Assembly (NCBI GenBank): GCA_013146195.2
Contig: CM028380.1
Span: 87,050,049 to 87,114,048, forward strand
Length of the DNA: 64,000 nucleotides
Source: Codonopsis lanceolata
Lineage: Eukaryota; Streptophyta; Magnoliopsida; Asterales; Campanulaceae
Reading direction: 5' to 3'
The notes beneath the pieces were generated by a model. The model was not told the DNA's origin. It worked only from the letters and a program-made list of their open reading frames with translations, and ran no database searches. The translations under genes and the position numbers were made by a program. Numbering within the stretch: the stretch's first letter is position 1; every line of letters begins with the position of its first letter. This document shows positions 23,237 through 33,858 of this stretch, piece after piece.

Positions 23237-26200
23237 TTGAAAGATCCTGGTAGTTTTAATATCCAAGTTTCCTTGGGAAGCTCTAAAAAGATGAAAGCAA
23301 TGCTAGATTTAGGAGCAAGTATTAATTTGATGTCGTTTGCGGTCTATAAACAGTTAGGGTTAGGAGAACTAAAACCCACTACTATGCAATTACAATTAGG
23401 TGATCGTTCAGTTAAATATCCTTTGGGTATAGTGGAAGACATCCTAGTTCAGGTTGATAAATTAATCATTCCAGTTGACTTTGTGGTTCTAGAGATGGAA
23501 AGGAAGATTTGCACTAATAATGAAGTTCCAATATTGTTAGGCAGACCTTTTATGGCCACTGCCAATACAATGATTAATGTGAAGAATGGCAAACTTACAA
23601 TGTCAGTCCTAGGTGAAACTGTTGAAATTTCTGTTTTTGATGCTATGAATAGACCTAGTGACATAAGTGTCTGTTTTTCAATAGATGAAATTGAAAAGTT
23701 ATCAACTGAAACTTTTGAAGAAGAGGAAGACTATGAGAGAGATAGATTTATAGTTTATGATGATAGTCCTATCCCTCCCATAAAAATTGACATTGATGAG
23801 ATTGAAAGAGAAATAGAAGAGGAAGAAAGACAAGAGAGAGAAAAGTTAGAAGCTAGTAAAGAGAAAGATAAAGAAGAAATAGAGAAAGAATTAGAAAATA
23901 ATTCTGATAAGTTCGAAAAAGTAGTAGAAGAAAGTAATGAAATTAAGGAAGATGAAGTAGAGATTCTGAAATCTCTCTTTGAAAAAATTGAGGTAGAGAA
24001 TGTCAAAGTAGAAATTAAAGAGAATGAGGAGGCTAAAATAAAAGAAACAATTAAAGCAGAAAATTCTGAATTTATACCATCCATTAATTCTCCCAAGGTT
24101 GAAGAATTAAAGCCATTACCACCCCATTTAAAATATGAATTTTTAGGGGAAGGTAACACTTTATCTGTTATTATAGCAGCCGACTTAACGGAAGAGCAAG
24201 AAGCTAGTTTGTTAAAAGTTTTATGGACACATAGAGAAGCTTTAGGATGGTCCTTAGCTGATTTAAAAGGCATTAGTCCCTCTATATGCATGCATAAAAT
24301 ACATCTAGAAGAAGGTAGTAAACCTTTAAGAGAAAGGCAAAGAAGACTTAACCCACACATGGAAGAAGCCGTAAGAAAAGAAGTTCTTAAGCTCTTAGAT
24401 GCGGGTATAATTTACCCTATATCAGATAGTAAATGGGTTAGTCCTGTTCAAGTAGTTCCTAAAAAGTCAGGAATTACAGTTGTTAAAAATGAGAAAGATG
24501 AATTAGTCCCTACAAGAACAATAACTGGTTATAGAATGTGCATTGATTTGAGAAAACTTAATGCGGCAACCAGGAAAGATCACTTTCCTTTGCCATTTAT
24601 TGATCAAATCCTTGAAAGACTAGCCGGCCATGAATATTATTGCTTTCTTGATGGTTTTCTAGTTACAATCGGATCCTGTTTTGCAGAAGACCAAGAGAAA
24701 ACAACTTTTACATGTCCCTTTGGTACTTTTGCTTTTAGGAGAATGCCATTTGGATTATGTAATGCACCGACTACTTTTCAAAGATGCATGATTTCTATAT
24801 TTTCGATTTAGTTGAAAGATGTGTTGAAGTTTTCATGGATGATTTTTCAGTTTTGGAAATTCTTTTGATCATTGTTTAGAAAATCTTACATCAGTCCTGA
24901 AAAGATGTTGTGAAACAAATTTAACTTTAAGTTGGGAGAAAAGTCACTTCATGGTCAAACATGGAATTGTCTTAGGGCATGTTGTTTCAAATAAAGGCAT
25001 TGAAGTTGATAAAGCTAAAATTGAAGTTATTTCACAACTACCCCCCACTTCAGTTAAAGGAGTTAGAAGTTTTCTAGGGCATGCTGGTTTTTATCGAAGA
25101 TTTATAAAAGATTTTTCCAAAATCTGTAAACCTCTATGTAATTTGCTAGCAAAAGATACATAATTTATTTTTGATAAAGAATGTTTAGAAGCTTTTAATT
25201 TATTAAAAGAAAAATTAACTTGCCCTATTTTATCCGGCCCTGATTGGTCACTTCCTTTTGAAATCATGTGTGATGCATCAGATTTTGCAATTGGAGCCGT
25301 GTTAGGACAAAGGGTAGATAGAAAGCCTCATGTGATCCATTATGCTAGTAGAACTCTAAATGATGCACAATTGAATTATACAACTACTGAAAAAGAATTT
25401 TTAGCGATGTATATGCTTTAGAAAAATTTAGATCATATCATTAGGATCAAAGGTGATAATATTTTCGATCATTACGCATTAAAATATATGTTAAGTAAGA
25501 AAGATGCTAAACCAAGATTAATTAGATGGATGTTATTGTTACAAGAATTTGACATTACTATCAAAATAAAAAGGGAAGAGAATGTCGTAGTCGACCATTT
25601 GTCAGTTAGAATTTTCACCCTTGCTTGAGCGTCAATTTCTTGATGATCCTGTTCCCATAAATGATGATTTTCCTGATGAGCAACTTTTAGCCATTAAAGA
25701 TTCTGACCCTTGGTATGTTGATTTTGTCAACTACTATGTGTCTGATATCGTTAACCCGAATTTTGATCATTATGAAAAGAAGAAATTTTTGGCGGAAACG
25801 AAAAATTATTTTTGGGAAACACCTCATTTATACAAAATTTGTTCAGATTCTTTAATAAGAGATGTATTCGAGAAAAAGACCAACAAGGTATTATGGAATT
25901 GCCATGGATACTCTTGTGGAGGTCATTTTAGTGGAAACAAAACTGCTAGAAAAATTTTGCAATCTGGTTTATATTGGCCTACTGTTTTTAGAGATTGTGA
26001 ATTGTTTTATAGAACATGTGATAAGTGTCAAAGAACAGGTGGAATAGGAAAGAGAAATGAAATGCCCTTGCATATTAATTTGGTTGTTGAAATCTTTGAT
26101 GTTTGGGGTATTGATTTCATGGGTCCTTTTCGATGTCAAATAATTGTGAATATATTTTAGTAGCGATTGATTACGTATCTAAATGGATTGAAGCGGATTA

Positions 26201-26935
26201 GCAACCAAGACAAATGATGGAAAAACGGTGGTTAAATTTGTAGAAGATTTGTTTGCTAGATATAGAGTACCTAAGGCCATAATAAGTGACCAAGGAACTC
26301 ATTTTACCAATAAGTTGTTGAATAATGTTCTTAGGAAGCATGGTGTAACTCACAAGTTAGCTACACCTTATCATCCTCAAACATCCGGCCAAGTAGAAGT
26401 TAGCAATAGACAAATAAAAGCAGTATTAGAAAAGACTGTTAGGCCTAATCGTAAAGATTGAGAATCTAAACTTAAGGATGCTTTATGGGCATACCGAACT
26501 GCTTTTAAAACCCCCATAGGAATGAGTCCATATAGAATGGTATATGGCAAAGCTTGCCATTTACCAGTTGAAATTGAGCATAAAGCCTATTGGGCTATTA
26601 AAGAATTAAACTTAGATTTAACTCTGGCTGGAGAAGAAAGACTGTTTCAATTAAATGAATTCGAAGAACATAGGTTGAATTCGTATGAGAATGCTAAGAC
26701 ATATAAAGAAAAGACCAAGAAATATCATGACATGGGATTAGCCAACAAAATGTTTCATCCAGGGATGAAAGTGTTACTTTTTAATTCTAGATTAAGGTTA
26801 TTCAGGAAAGTTAAAATCTAAATGGTGCGGTCCCTTTATAATTATGCGAATCTATCCTCATGGAGCTGTTGATATTCAAAATCCTAAAAATAATGAAATT
26901 TTCAAAGTGAATGGACAGAGCTCAAGCCATATTTA
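23237..26935 (+). pseudogene. Protease-RT-RNase H-integrase region of element Y, broken
   Basis: Protease: AMLDLGASINLM near 23300-23330 and PILLGRPFMATANT near 23525-23570. An acidic linker follows (23700-24060). RT: from about 24310, MCIDLRKLNAATRKDHFPLP near 24535-24595 and the catalytic VFMDDFS at 24826-24846, with surrounding frameshifts. RNase H: CDASDFAIGAVLGQ near 25270-25310. Integrase: zinc-binding GHFSGNKTARKI near 25920, DFMGPF near 26113, ISDQGTHF near 26285, GQVEVSNRQ near 26388. Breaks include a frameshift just before 24811, one near 24850, TAA near 25161, lost bases near 25405 and 25430, a frameshift near 25605, one near 26130 and TGA near 26459. The element cannot encode active enzymes. 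Confidence 0.88.
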
Positions 26936-27296
26936 GAGCCGATGTCGGTTGAGCGAACAATTGAGTTAATTCGTTTGGTGACAATGAACCACCAGGGATT
27001 AGGCTTGCGGTTTGGTCGAGCCAAAGACGTTAAACAAAGGCGCTAAGTGGGAGGCAACCCACTATTTTGAATGTTATTTACTTTGTAGTTAGTTTAAATA
27101 TGCCAAAATTCAAGTTTGGGGGAGAAAAGCATCTTAGTGTTGTATTTATATGGTATTAATATTTTTTAGTTTAGAGTTTTTGTTAAGTTTTTGCATACAG
27201 GAAAGTTACAAAACATAACGAAAGTTAACGGAAAAGGGCTGAATTGCAAAACTGTTAAAAAGCAGAAAATGAAAACAAAAGGGACAAGTTCTGGAC
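26936..27296 (+). other. Spacer between pol and the internal promoter module of Y
   Basis: Non-coding sequence after the integrase end, including GGCGCTAAGTGGGAGGCAAC near 27038 and CAAGTTTGGGGGAGAAAAG near 27110, both shared with X near 40935 and 40805 in reverse. Confidence 0.6.
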
Positions 27297-27473
27297 ACCT
27301 TCTGGACGCAAGGTGTTGGAGACCTTGCGACCACAAGGTCCTCCGTAAATGCAAGTTTCGTGCAGTGTACCCGATCAAGCATGGGGAATCGATGAGAATA
27401 CGACTTCGCTTGAGCGCCCACCTTGCGGTCGCAAGGTGTGGCGGTGCTGCGACATAAGGTCCCTTTATATAAG
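27297..27473 (+). promoter_or_regulatory. Internal 2+2 palindrome module with TATA in element Y
   Basis: Palindromes related to those in the LTR lie at 27297-27314, 27322-27339, 27420-27437, and a degenerate half at 27446-27460, then TTATATAAG at 27465-27473. Steps are 25, 98 and 26 bp. The following ORF starts at 27917. X has the same layout in reverse (40637-40471). This is probably a second promoter for the post-pol ORF; not proven. Confidence 0.55.
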
Positions 27474-27916
27474 AAGTGTCGAGTCTTCATTTGCGAATCA
27501 CGGAATTCCTTCCTCCTTCCAAAAGCAACGGCCGCCTCCTCTTCAAAATTCCTACGAGATCGGTCGGTTAGGCTCACTTTCAAAGATCTCCTCTCTCTTC
27601 AAACTCTTCATCTTCTACGTCCCCCACATCCACCATTGCACTCTATCAAAGATCGAAGGCTTTGAAGCTAGGAAGAAACTCCATTGTTGCCGACGTCAAT
27701 TAACCTCAACACTCCGGCTACTCTCTCCATTTAAGCTGGAAACAAGTAATCCTAACCCCTCTCTTTAATATTTACGTCAAATAATTGCATGCTAGGGTGT
27801 TAGATAATTTTAACGTAGATAAAATTTTGCAAGCTTTAGAATTAATTTTTAATTTTAAAATTTTAAAAGCTTATTTTAATTGTTAAAACTTTAGTATTTT
27901 TATATATACAAACAAA

Positions 27917-28887
27917 ATGTTCCGTAAGAGTAGAAATACCGGTGCTTCGTCCTCCGACCCTGCTCAGGAAGAGGAACAAAATTTTGACCTTACCCGATTT
28001 GTATCCTACGAGGCCTCAGAACGATATGCGGTCAAACTCTCCAAGTCCTTGGTTCCCGAGAGGGGATTCAAGGCTGAAGAATTTGGCCTCCGTCCAAATT
28101 TTATGGCTCGTAGGTGGGGGCGTTTGATCGACTCTCTGACAAGGGCAGCCGTAGTGCCTATTGTCCGAGAGTTCTATGCCAATGGCAACATTGGCATAGA
28201 TGGGGGTGTTTTAGACACCTTTAATGTTAGGGACATCGTAGTAGAATTTTCGTCCCAAAACATTAACGAATATTTCGGCACCTCCAACTTCGCGGTTGGT
28301 GCAGATAATTTTAGCACACACCTCCACCCCCTATCCCTGTCGAGGTGGTCAATGTGACCATCGCCCTCCCTGGTGTTGAGTGGACCTACAACCATAATCC
28401 ACCTTTTGGTCCACGCACCATGGAGGAGTCCTTCCTTCAGAAAACGGTCAAGCCCGTGTTCAAATTTGTTTGTGGGCGTCTCATGCCCTCCAGTCACCAA
28501 CATACGGTGACTTGGGAGAGGGTTGTTTTGACCTACACCATTATGTCCGGTGGGTCTGTTGATGTTGGCCGTTTGATCAACGACCAAATTAAGACCCTTA
28601 TTAGAGGTGCTACGAATGCGGGGTTCGCGTTCCCGCATTTGATCACCGAGTTGTGTAGGAGGACAGGCGTGAGATGGCCCAGACACGCGGAGAGGCTTAA
28701 GGCTGATCCGGCCATTACTAGGGCCATTTTGTTTGAGCACCACCAGCAGCTGAGAGTGAGGGTTCCTCAAGGGGAGGAACCCAAGGAGGAGGAGGACCCG
28801 CTCGTTGGGATCTCCAATAGGCTAGAAGAGGTTGCCCTAGAAGGCCAAATGACAACTCAACAGTTGGCACAAATTCGTACCAACTAA
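27917..28887 (+). pseudogene. Post-pol ORF of element Y (plant transposon protein-like domain)
   Basis: First frame 27917-28357 begins MFRKSRNTGASSSDPAQEEE and carries RFVSYEASERYAVKLSKSLV and EFYANGNIGIDGGVLDTFNV. After a frameshift near 28320 a second frame carries the rest to 28887 (FGPRTMEESF, HQHTVTWERVVLTYTIM, GRLINDQIKTLIRGATNAGF, VRWPRHAERL). The sequence type is that named putative plant transposon protein in Athila-like elements, sitting where others place an env-like ORF. No signal peptide or membrane segment is visible, so it is not envelope-like here. Function unknown. The X copy is 40025-39120. Confidence 0.75.
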
Positions 28888-31364
28888 GAGCGGCTGTTTC
28901 GTTGGTTTAACACGGTGGGACAAAATGTCTCCGCCTATTATGGGCTGCCTCCTGGCACGATCCCCCAGTTACATCCTCATTCGTTATTTCCGCCCGACTC
29001 ACCGTGAGTCGAGGCCCAAGTTCCATCCTTTTTCGTTAGGTGGACCTGCTATCTCCTTTTGATATTTGTCCTGCCCCATCAATCCTTTAATATGTTCCTC
29101 AATTTTGAGGACAAAATAGAAATTAAGTTTGGGGGGGGATTTTAAGCTCAAAGTCCTAGCAGGTCCTAGCCTAAGGAGGAATAGATTTGGGCTATGTTTC
29201 TAGGGTAAAGAAAAATTTCTTTTCTTGATGACCATTTAAATCTTCACCCTATTTTCCTGTTTTTAATTTTTCTTATTTTCGGAGGTGTTGCCTTGACCAG
29301 AATACACTCACATTGGATACTCGTGGGTTCCTCTTGTGGGGAACCATCATCAATTGAGTCATCGTCATCATCTCCAATTTTCTTTAAAAAAATTTTTTTT
29401 TAATCAAAATCAAAAAAAAAAATCAAAAATCAAAATTTTCATCCTCAAGTTTAGGTGTGGTAATGCTAGTCGTAGTCAATGAGGAGTTAATGCAATGAAC
29501 CGCATAGCTAGTCCGTAGATCCCTCTGGAATTTGCTTAATTTTGCGAAACTTTTACTTTTCTCCAAATTCGTCATGCACCCGCACCAGTCATAATTATGG
29601 ATTGATTAGAATAGTTTTATAAAGTTTATAACACCTACTTCATTACAACAAGATATGCACAAGAATATGATGCATAGCCATTCAAACATAACTGTTGCAT
29701 TAAATTGTGACTAGGGTCAATTGCATGTTAGTTAGATCCCTTGGATTTTTCTCATTTATATATCTCAAGCACACTTTCGAACCGTGTCTGCATGTTAGTC
29801 TCAATTGTCCCTACCATCTGTCTTAGCGAATGCTTATGTGAAATCCAGTGATGCTAAACATTCAACCCCCAATTCCCATAGTTGATATGATATTTTGTGT
29901 TGTCTTACTTGCTTTAAAAACTACATGAGAATTGGGCATTAAGAAATGACTTAGGCCATCTTTGGATCGTTAGAGCCTAAATATTCCCTAACCTATACTA
30001 AAAATATCCCTAGTGTCCCCGTTGAGCTTAATGAAAAAGAATGGAGTGTGCTAAGCACAGTATTTAAACCCCCATTCGCCATCGTTTCTATTACCCACAT
30101 TAACTTAACCCTAAAAGCCTATACACTTTTAGCCTACCCTTTGAGAAAGTAGGATGTGGGTGGGAAATTGATTTTTGGAGGACCACTTCTTTTCAGTTAG
30201 GCTATTTTTCGGAAGACTTCTTCTTTCCGTCGTCGAAAAAAAAAATAGAAAAAGAAAAGAAAAGAAAAAAATTATGTATCGACGAAAAATGAAACGGAAG
30301 AAGAAGAGTGTAACAAAGAGTCAAATGGAAGCATAGCTTTCAAGAGAAAAATATATTAGAAAAATCATGCTGATAAGAATGATGTGATATTTTTAGAAGT
30401 ATATATTGCCCAAAACAAGTTTTTTTTGGGGGGGGGGGAAGAAGAAAACTTAAAAGTAACGAAAAGCACCCCTCCACTTGTAGTCTTTGCAGGTCCTAGC
30501 CTAAATAGGGAAAACTTCCTTTTGCTTGGAAGTATGAGGGATAAAGGGTAGTCTTACTCTCTCACTTTGAATTCCAATCCCTTTCCATCAAATCCCCCAA
30601 CACCTTGGCCTTACATTACAAGCTAAATAAAGACCTAATGATCTTCTTGCCAATGCTTATGCTGTTTTAACTGTCAAGTGAGTCATACGAAATTGATCAC
30701 ACACTTCATGTTCATTATTACTCGCCCTAAAGCTCACTGTGTTAGCATAATCTTAGCTATTACAAGTCATTGGGATAGGAGAGCATTGTATGTCATACAT
30801 AGAAGTGCATGGGATGGATGTATAAGTCTTTGAAATCCTTGGGACCTTTCTGTCTGTAACTGACCGGGTTTGGATGGTAGATCTCATAATTCTTAATGCA
30901 TGATTTTCTATTCAACTTTGATTTTCATATGAATGTGGTGTTTAGCTTAATAAAACTGTTTTAGTTAAGATATTCTTTAAGACTGGTGATCACACACACA
31001 CGGAGAAAGTAAAATTAGTAGCAATTTTAAGAAAAGATCAGTTGGTTTTATGTGACTAAGCCTATATATGTGGCGAGCATTGAACTGAGATTGCTTTGCA
31101 TGTCATACACTTATAACTTGAGGTTGAAGCCAACAAGATTTTATGTTTATTTTAGCTTAATTTTTAAGTGCTTTTGTATTTATTAGTTTAGTATTTATCT
31201 AATTAGTCGAGTCACTCGAAAGAGTCTCCTTGAGTTTGTGGGTTTATAGAGGAGTGTAAATAGTGTCACCCTCCAAAAAGATTTTCATTTTTGTTAATTA
31301 TATGCTTTTATATTTATATGTTTTGTTTACTCGTGGACGAGCAAAGTTTAAGTTTGGGGGTATT
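28888..31364 (+). other. Long 3' untranslated region of element Y
   Basis: No ORF of note. Homologous, in reverse, to 39119-36971 of X. It contains homopurine/homopolymer runs (G9 near 29134, A-rich near 29390-29430, T8G11 near 30420-30440) and ends in the polypurine tract AAAGTTTAAGTTTGGGGG at 31343-31360. Confidence 0.7.
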
Positions 31365-32438
31365 TGATCTATGTATTTTATACGTCGATGAGAAGTCAAG
31401 AAGTCAAAGGCCAAACACACTGGAGACCTTGCGGGCGCAAGGTACTCAACACCTTGAGACCGCAAGGTGGTCACAACGCGATATGTTCAGATTTTCACAC
31501 AGTGATTCGATTGGATTACAACTCCCGAGTATATATTGAAGTTAGATGCCGAGAGCAACATAGAGAGAGATGGCTGGAAGCATTCTTAGGGAGATTTTAG
31601 GTAGTTTTTAGATTGTATATCATAATTAGATTGTGTAATTTCAAGTATTGAAGATCAAATCATGTATCCGATCATCTCCATGTGCTGTTCATTGCTTATG
31701 ATGAACTAAATCATCCATAATCTAGGAGGTGGGAGGTGGGAGGTAACTTGTATCGAATTTAGGTTTTAATTCTTATATATGATCATTCAATTCTTGTAGA
31801 TTGTGTGGTTTATCAATCCCTCTATTATTTCGCTTTGAACAAATGAATGTAATCGCAAATAATAAAGGCCTAGAGGTGCGGATAAATGCATGACCAATGT
31901 GCATATGTCGTACACTGGCTCACCATCACAATAAATTGGACCTATCAATGCACGAGAGTGATAAGTTAGGACCATGTTCATACATGATCTAGGTGACAGA
32001 TAGATCATAAATCTAGGTGATAGCTAGATTGACAGTTCCTGTGCTTAGGATATAGAATGGATGAATGTTGTGGGGATGGAGGCTGAACCAATAGTTCAAA
32101 AGACTATATCTATCTTTCGTGAACGAACCTAAGAAATTGAATGATAATTATTATGAATTGAACATAAAGGAGATACAAGTGAAACCCAGAATCCTCGATT
32201 GCCAACCACCATAAGATCTTCATATCTGTAATTACTGCTAATTAGTTAAACATCTAAATATAAATAGTAGTTTAGAATAGAAATAAATATAAAAACCCCC
32301 TTTAGATTAATAATTTGCTATCAATAAATTGGACTGTTCGTGATCACTTGTCTCTGTGGGTTCGACCCTTGCTTCCAATATTATTCTATAATAGTCTTGT
32401 CCACTTGCAAGGAAAAAGATTAAATAAAACATCGATCA
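31365..32438 (+). repeat. 3' LTR of element Y (1,074 bp, internally deleted)
   Basis: Starts TGATCTATGTATTTTATACG and ends ACATCGATCA. Compared with the 5' LTR about 240 bp are missing just after CGTCGA at 31390, which removes the first palindrome pair. Remaining palindromes are at 31426-31443 and 31451-31468, the second with a changed base. Confidence 0.9.
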
Positions 32439-33502
32439 ACAACACATGGATCTATTCTAAAGCTATATAAAACTAATTATGAATCGATCTTCAATACTTG
32501 TAATTACAACAACTAATTATGTTATACAACCTAAAATCTATTCTAAAGCTATATAAAACTACTTTCTAGCCGTCTCCAGTTGTCCTATGCTCTGGCTTGT
32601 GACGCCCCGCTCCTTCGTTATCTCGGTTTGCATGCTATACTTGCACTTCTTCCTTTGTTGACTGCATGCTTGGTTTGCGAGAGGGTCTAGATGTGTTTGA
32701 GAGACCATTTTAAGACCAAAACATTATTAAGAGACTTCATATAGTTGTTGACTTGCTAAAGTCACAAGTCGTGACTCGACGATAGTCGGAATGCGACGCG
32801 ATTGAGGGTTTGCTTGCGTTTTGTGTTCGTGACCTCGGTTTGGGTCCTAGACCTCTATAAGATGGTTTATTAACATGTTTAGATGCATTAGACTTCAAGT
32901 TGGAGGTGTTCCTTAAGTCTATCGATGATTTGGAAGTTTATAAACCTTCTTGCTTTGTTTCGCCCTTAGCGATTTCCTTCGTTGCTTGTATTCTTTGTGT
33001 TTTCAACTTGTGAGAAGTTCATTTGAGTTATAGACCAAGTATACTAGTAATTATCATTCTTGCACGATCATTATTCGTAGACTTGTTACCTTTGGTTATG
33101 AGATGACCAATTTATTCCTTCACAGACCAGTCATGTTTTGGGTAAACTTCGGGAAAATTCTGGTACTAATCCACTGAATAGAATTTTCTAAAAATTTAGT
33201 ATGTTTTACCTTCATACGTTAGGATACTCTCTGTAAAATTTGGTAATTTTCCAAGGTGTCTAAGTACCTTAATTAGGTCTTGACTTACGGCTGTGCCAGA
33301 ATTCAGTTTTCAGAAAAACAACTTCTGTACTTGATTTTGTTGTAACCATATCTTGATGAATATAAGTCCAAATGGAGTAATTTAAAATTCTAAAATATAA
33401 TTTAATGAGTCTAGTTTCATAAAAATCAAAAATCACCTCATTTGGAGTTGTGAACGATTTATGGTCGATTTTACAAGATTGACTGTCCAGCCTTAGCTTC
33501 CC

Positions 33503-33618
33503 AGGCGCCCGCCTCGACTTTAGTGAGGCGCCCGCCTCAACTTCTGGGAGCATTTCAACTTCAGCTTCCAGCCTCAGCTTCCCAGGCGCCCGCCTGGCTT
33601 CTTGTGAGGCGCCCGCCT
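33503..33618 (+). repeat. Four GC-rich near-palindromes in 2+2 spacing
   Basis: AGGCGCCCGCCT occurs at 33503, 33526, 33584 and 33607, giving steps of 23, 58 and 23 bp. The arrangement mimics the unrelated palindrome module of the Athila-like LTRs. A TATA box lies about 230 bp downstream. Confidence 0.8.
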
Positions 33619-33850
33619 CAACATAAAAATGTCATTTACGGGATTTTTGCCCTGTTTTGAGTTTGGACGAATTATACCTATCCTACCCTCATTAAACCCC
33701 CTCTAAACCCTTCCTAACCTCTCATACTTAACCCAAATCATGTCCTAACATTAGTTAGAAGTTAATTAAGGTTAGATTAGTGTTTGATTTCCCCTAATCT
33801 CTACTAATTGCACTTGAGAAATGTCCTTTGTGCCCTCCTCACTTTGGGGG

Positions 33851-33858
33851 TATAAATA
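33851..33858 (+). promoter_or_regulatory. TATA box in the 3.95-kb solo LTR
   Basis: TATAAATA within GGGGGTATAAATACCC, followed by CT-rich sequence with a GA repeat near 33920, as in plant core promoters. Confidence 0.5.

Larger units (their letters stand above)
19830..32438 (+). mobile_element. Element Y: Athila-like retrotransposon nested in the X LTR
   Basis: Plus-strand sibling of X: 5' LTR 19830-21143, primer site 21150, gag from 21323, protease/RT/RNase H/integrase to about 26935, post-pol ORF 27917-28887, polypurine tract 31343-31364, 3' LTR 31365-32438. Target-site duplication ACAAC is at 19825-19829 and 32439-32443, and the uninterrupted target is seen in the X 5' LTR near 58595. Its genes carry many more breaks than those of X although it inserted later, so it may have been copied from an already defective parent. 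Confidence 0.92.

Noticed and set aside
27917..28887. Envelope protein assignment for the post-pol ORF
   Set aside because: No signal peptide, transmembrane segment or fusion-like stretch is visible in X or Y; the sequence type is the putative plant transposon protein domain instead.
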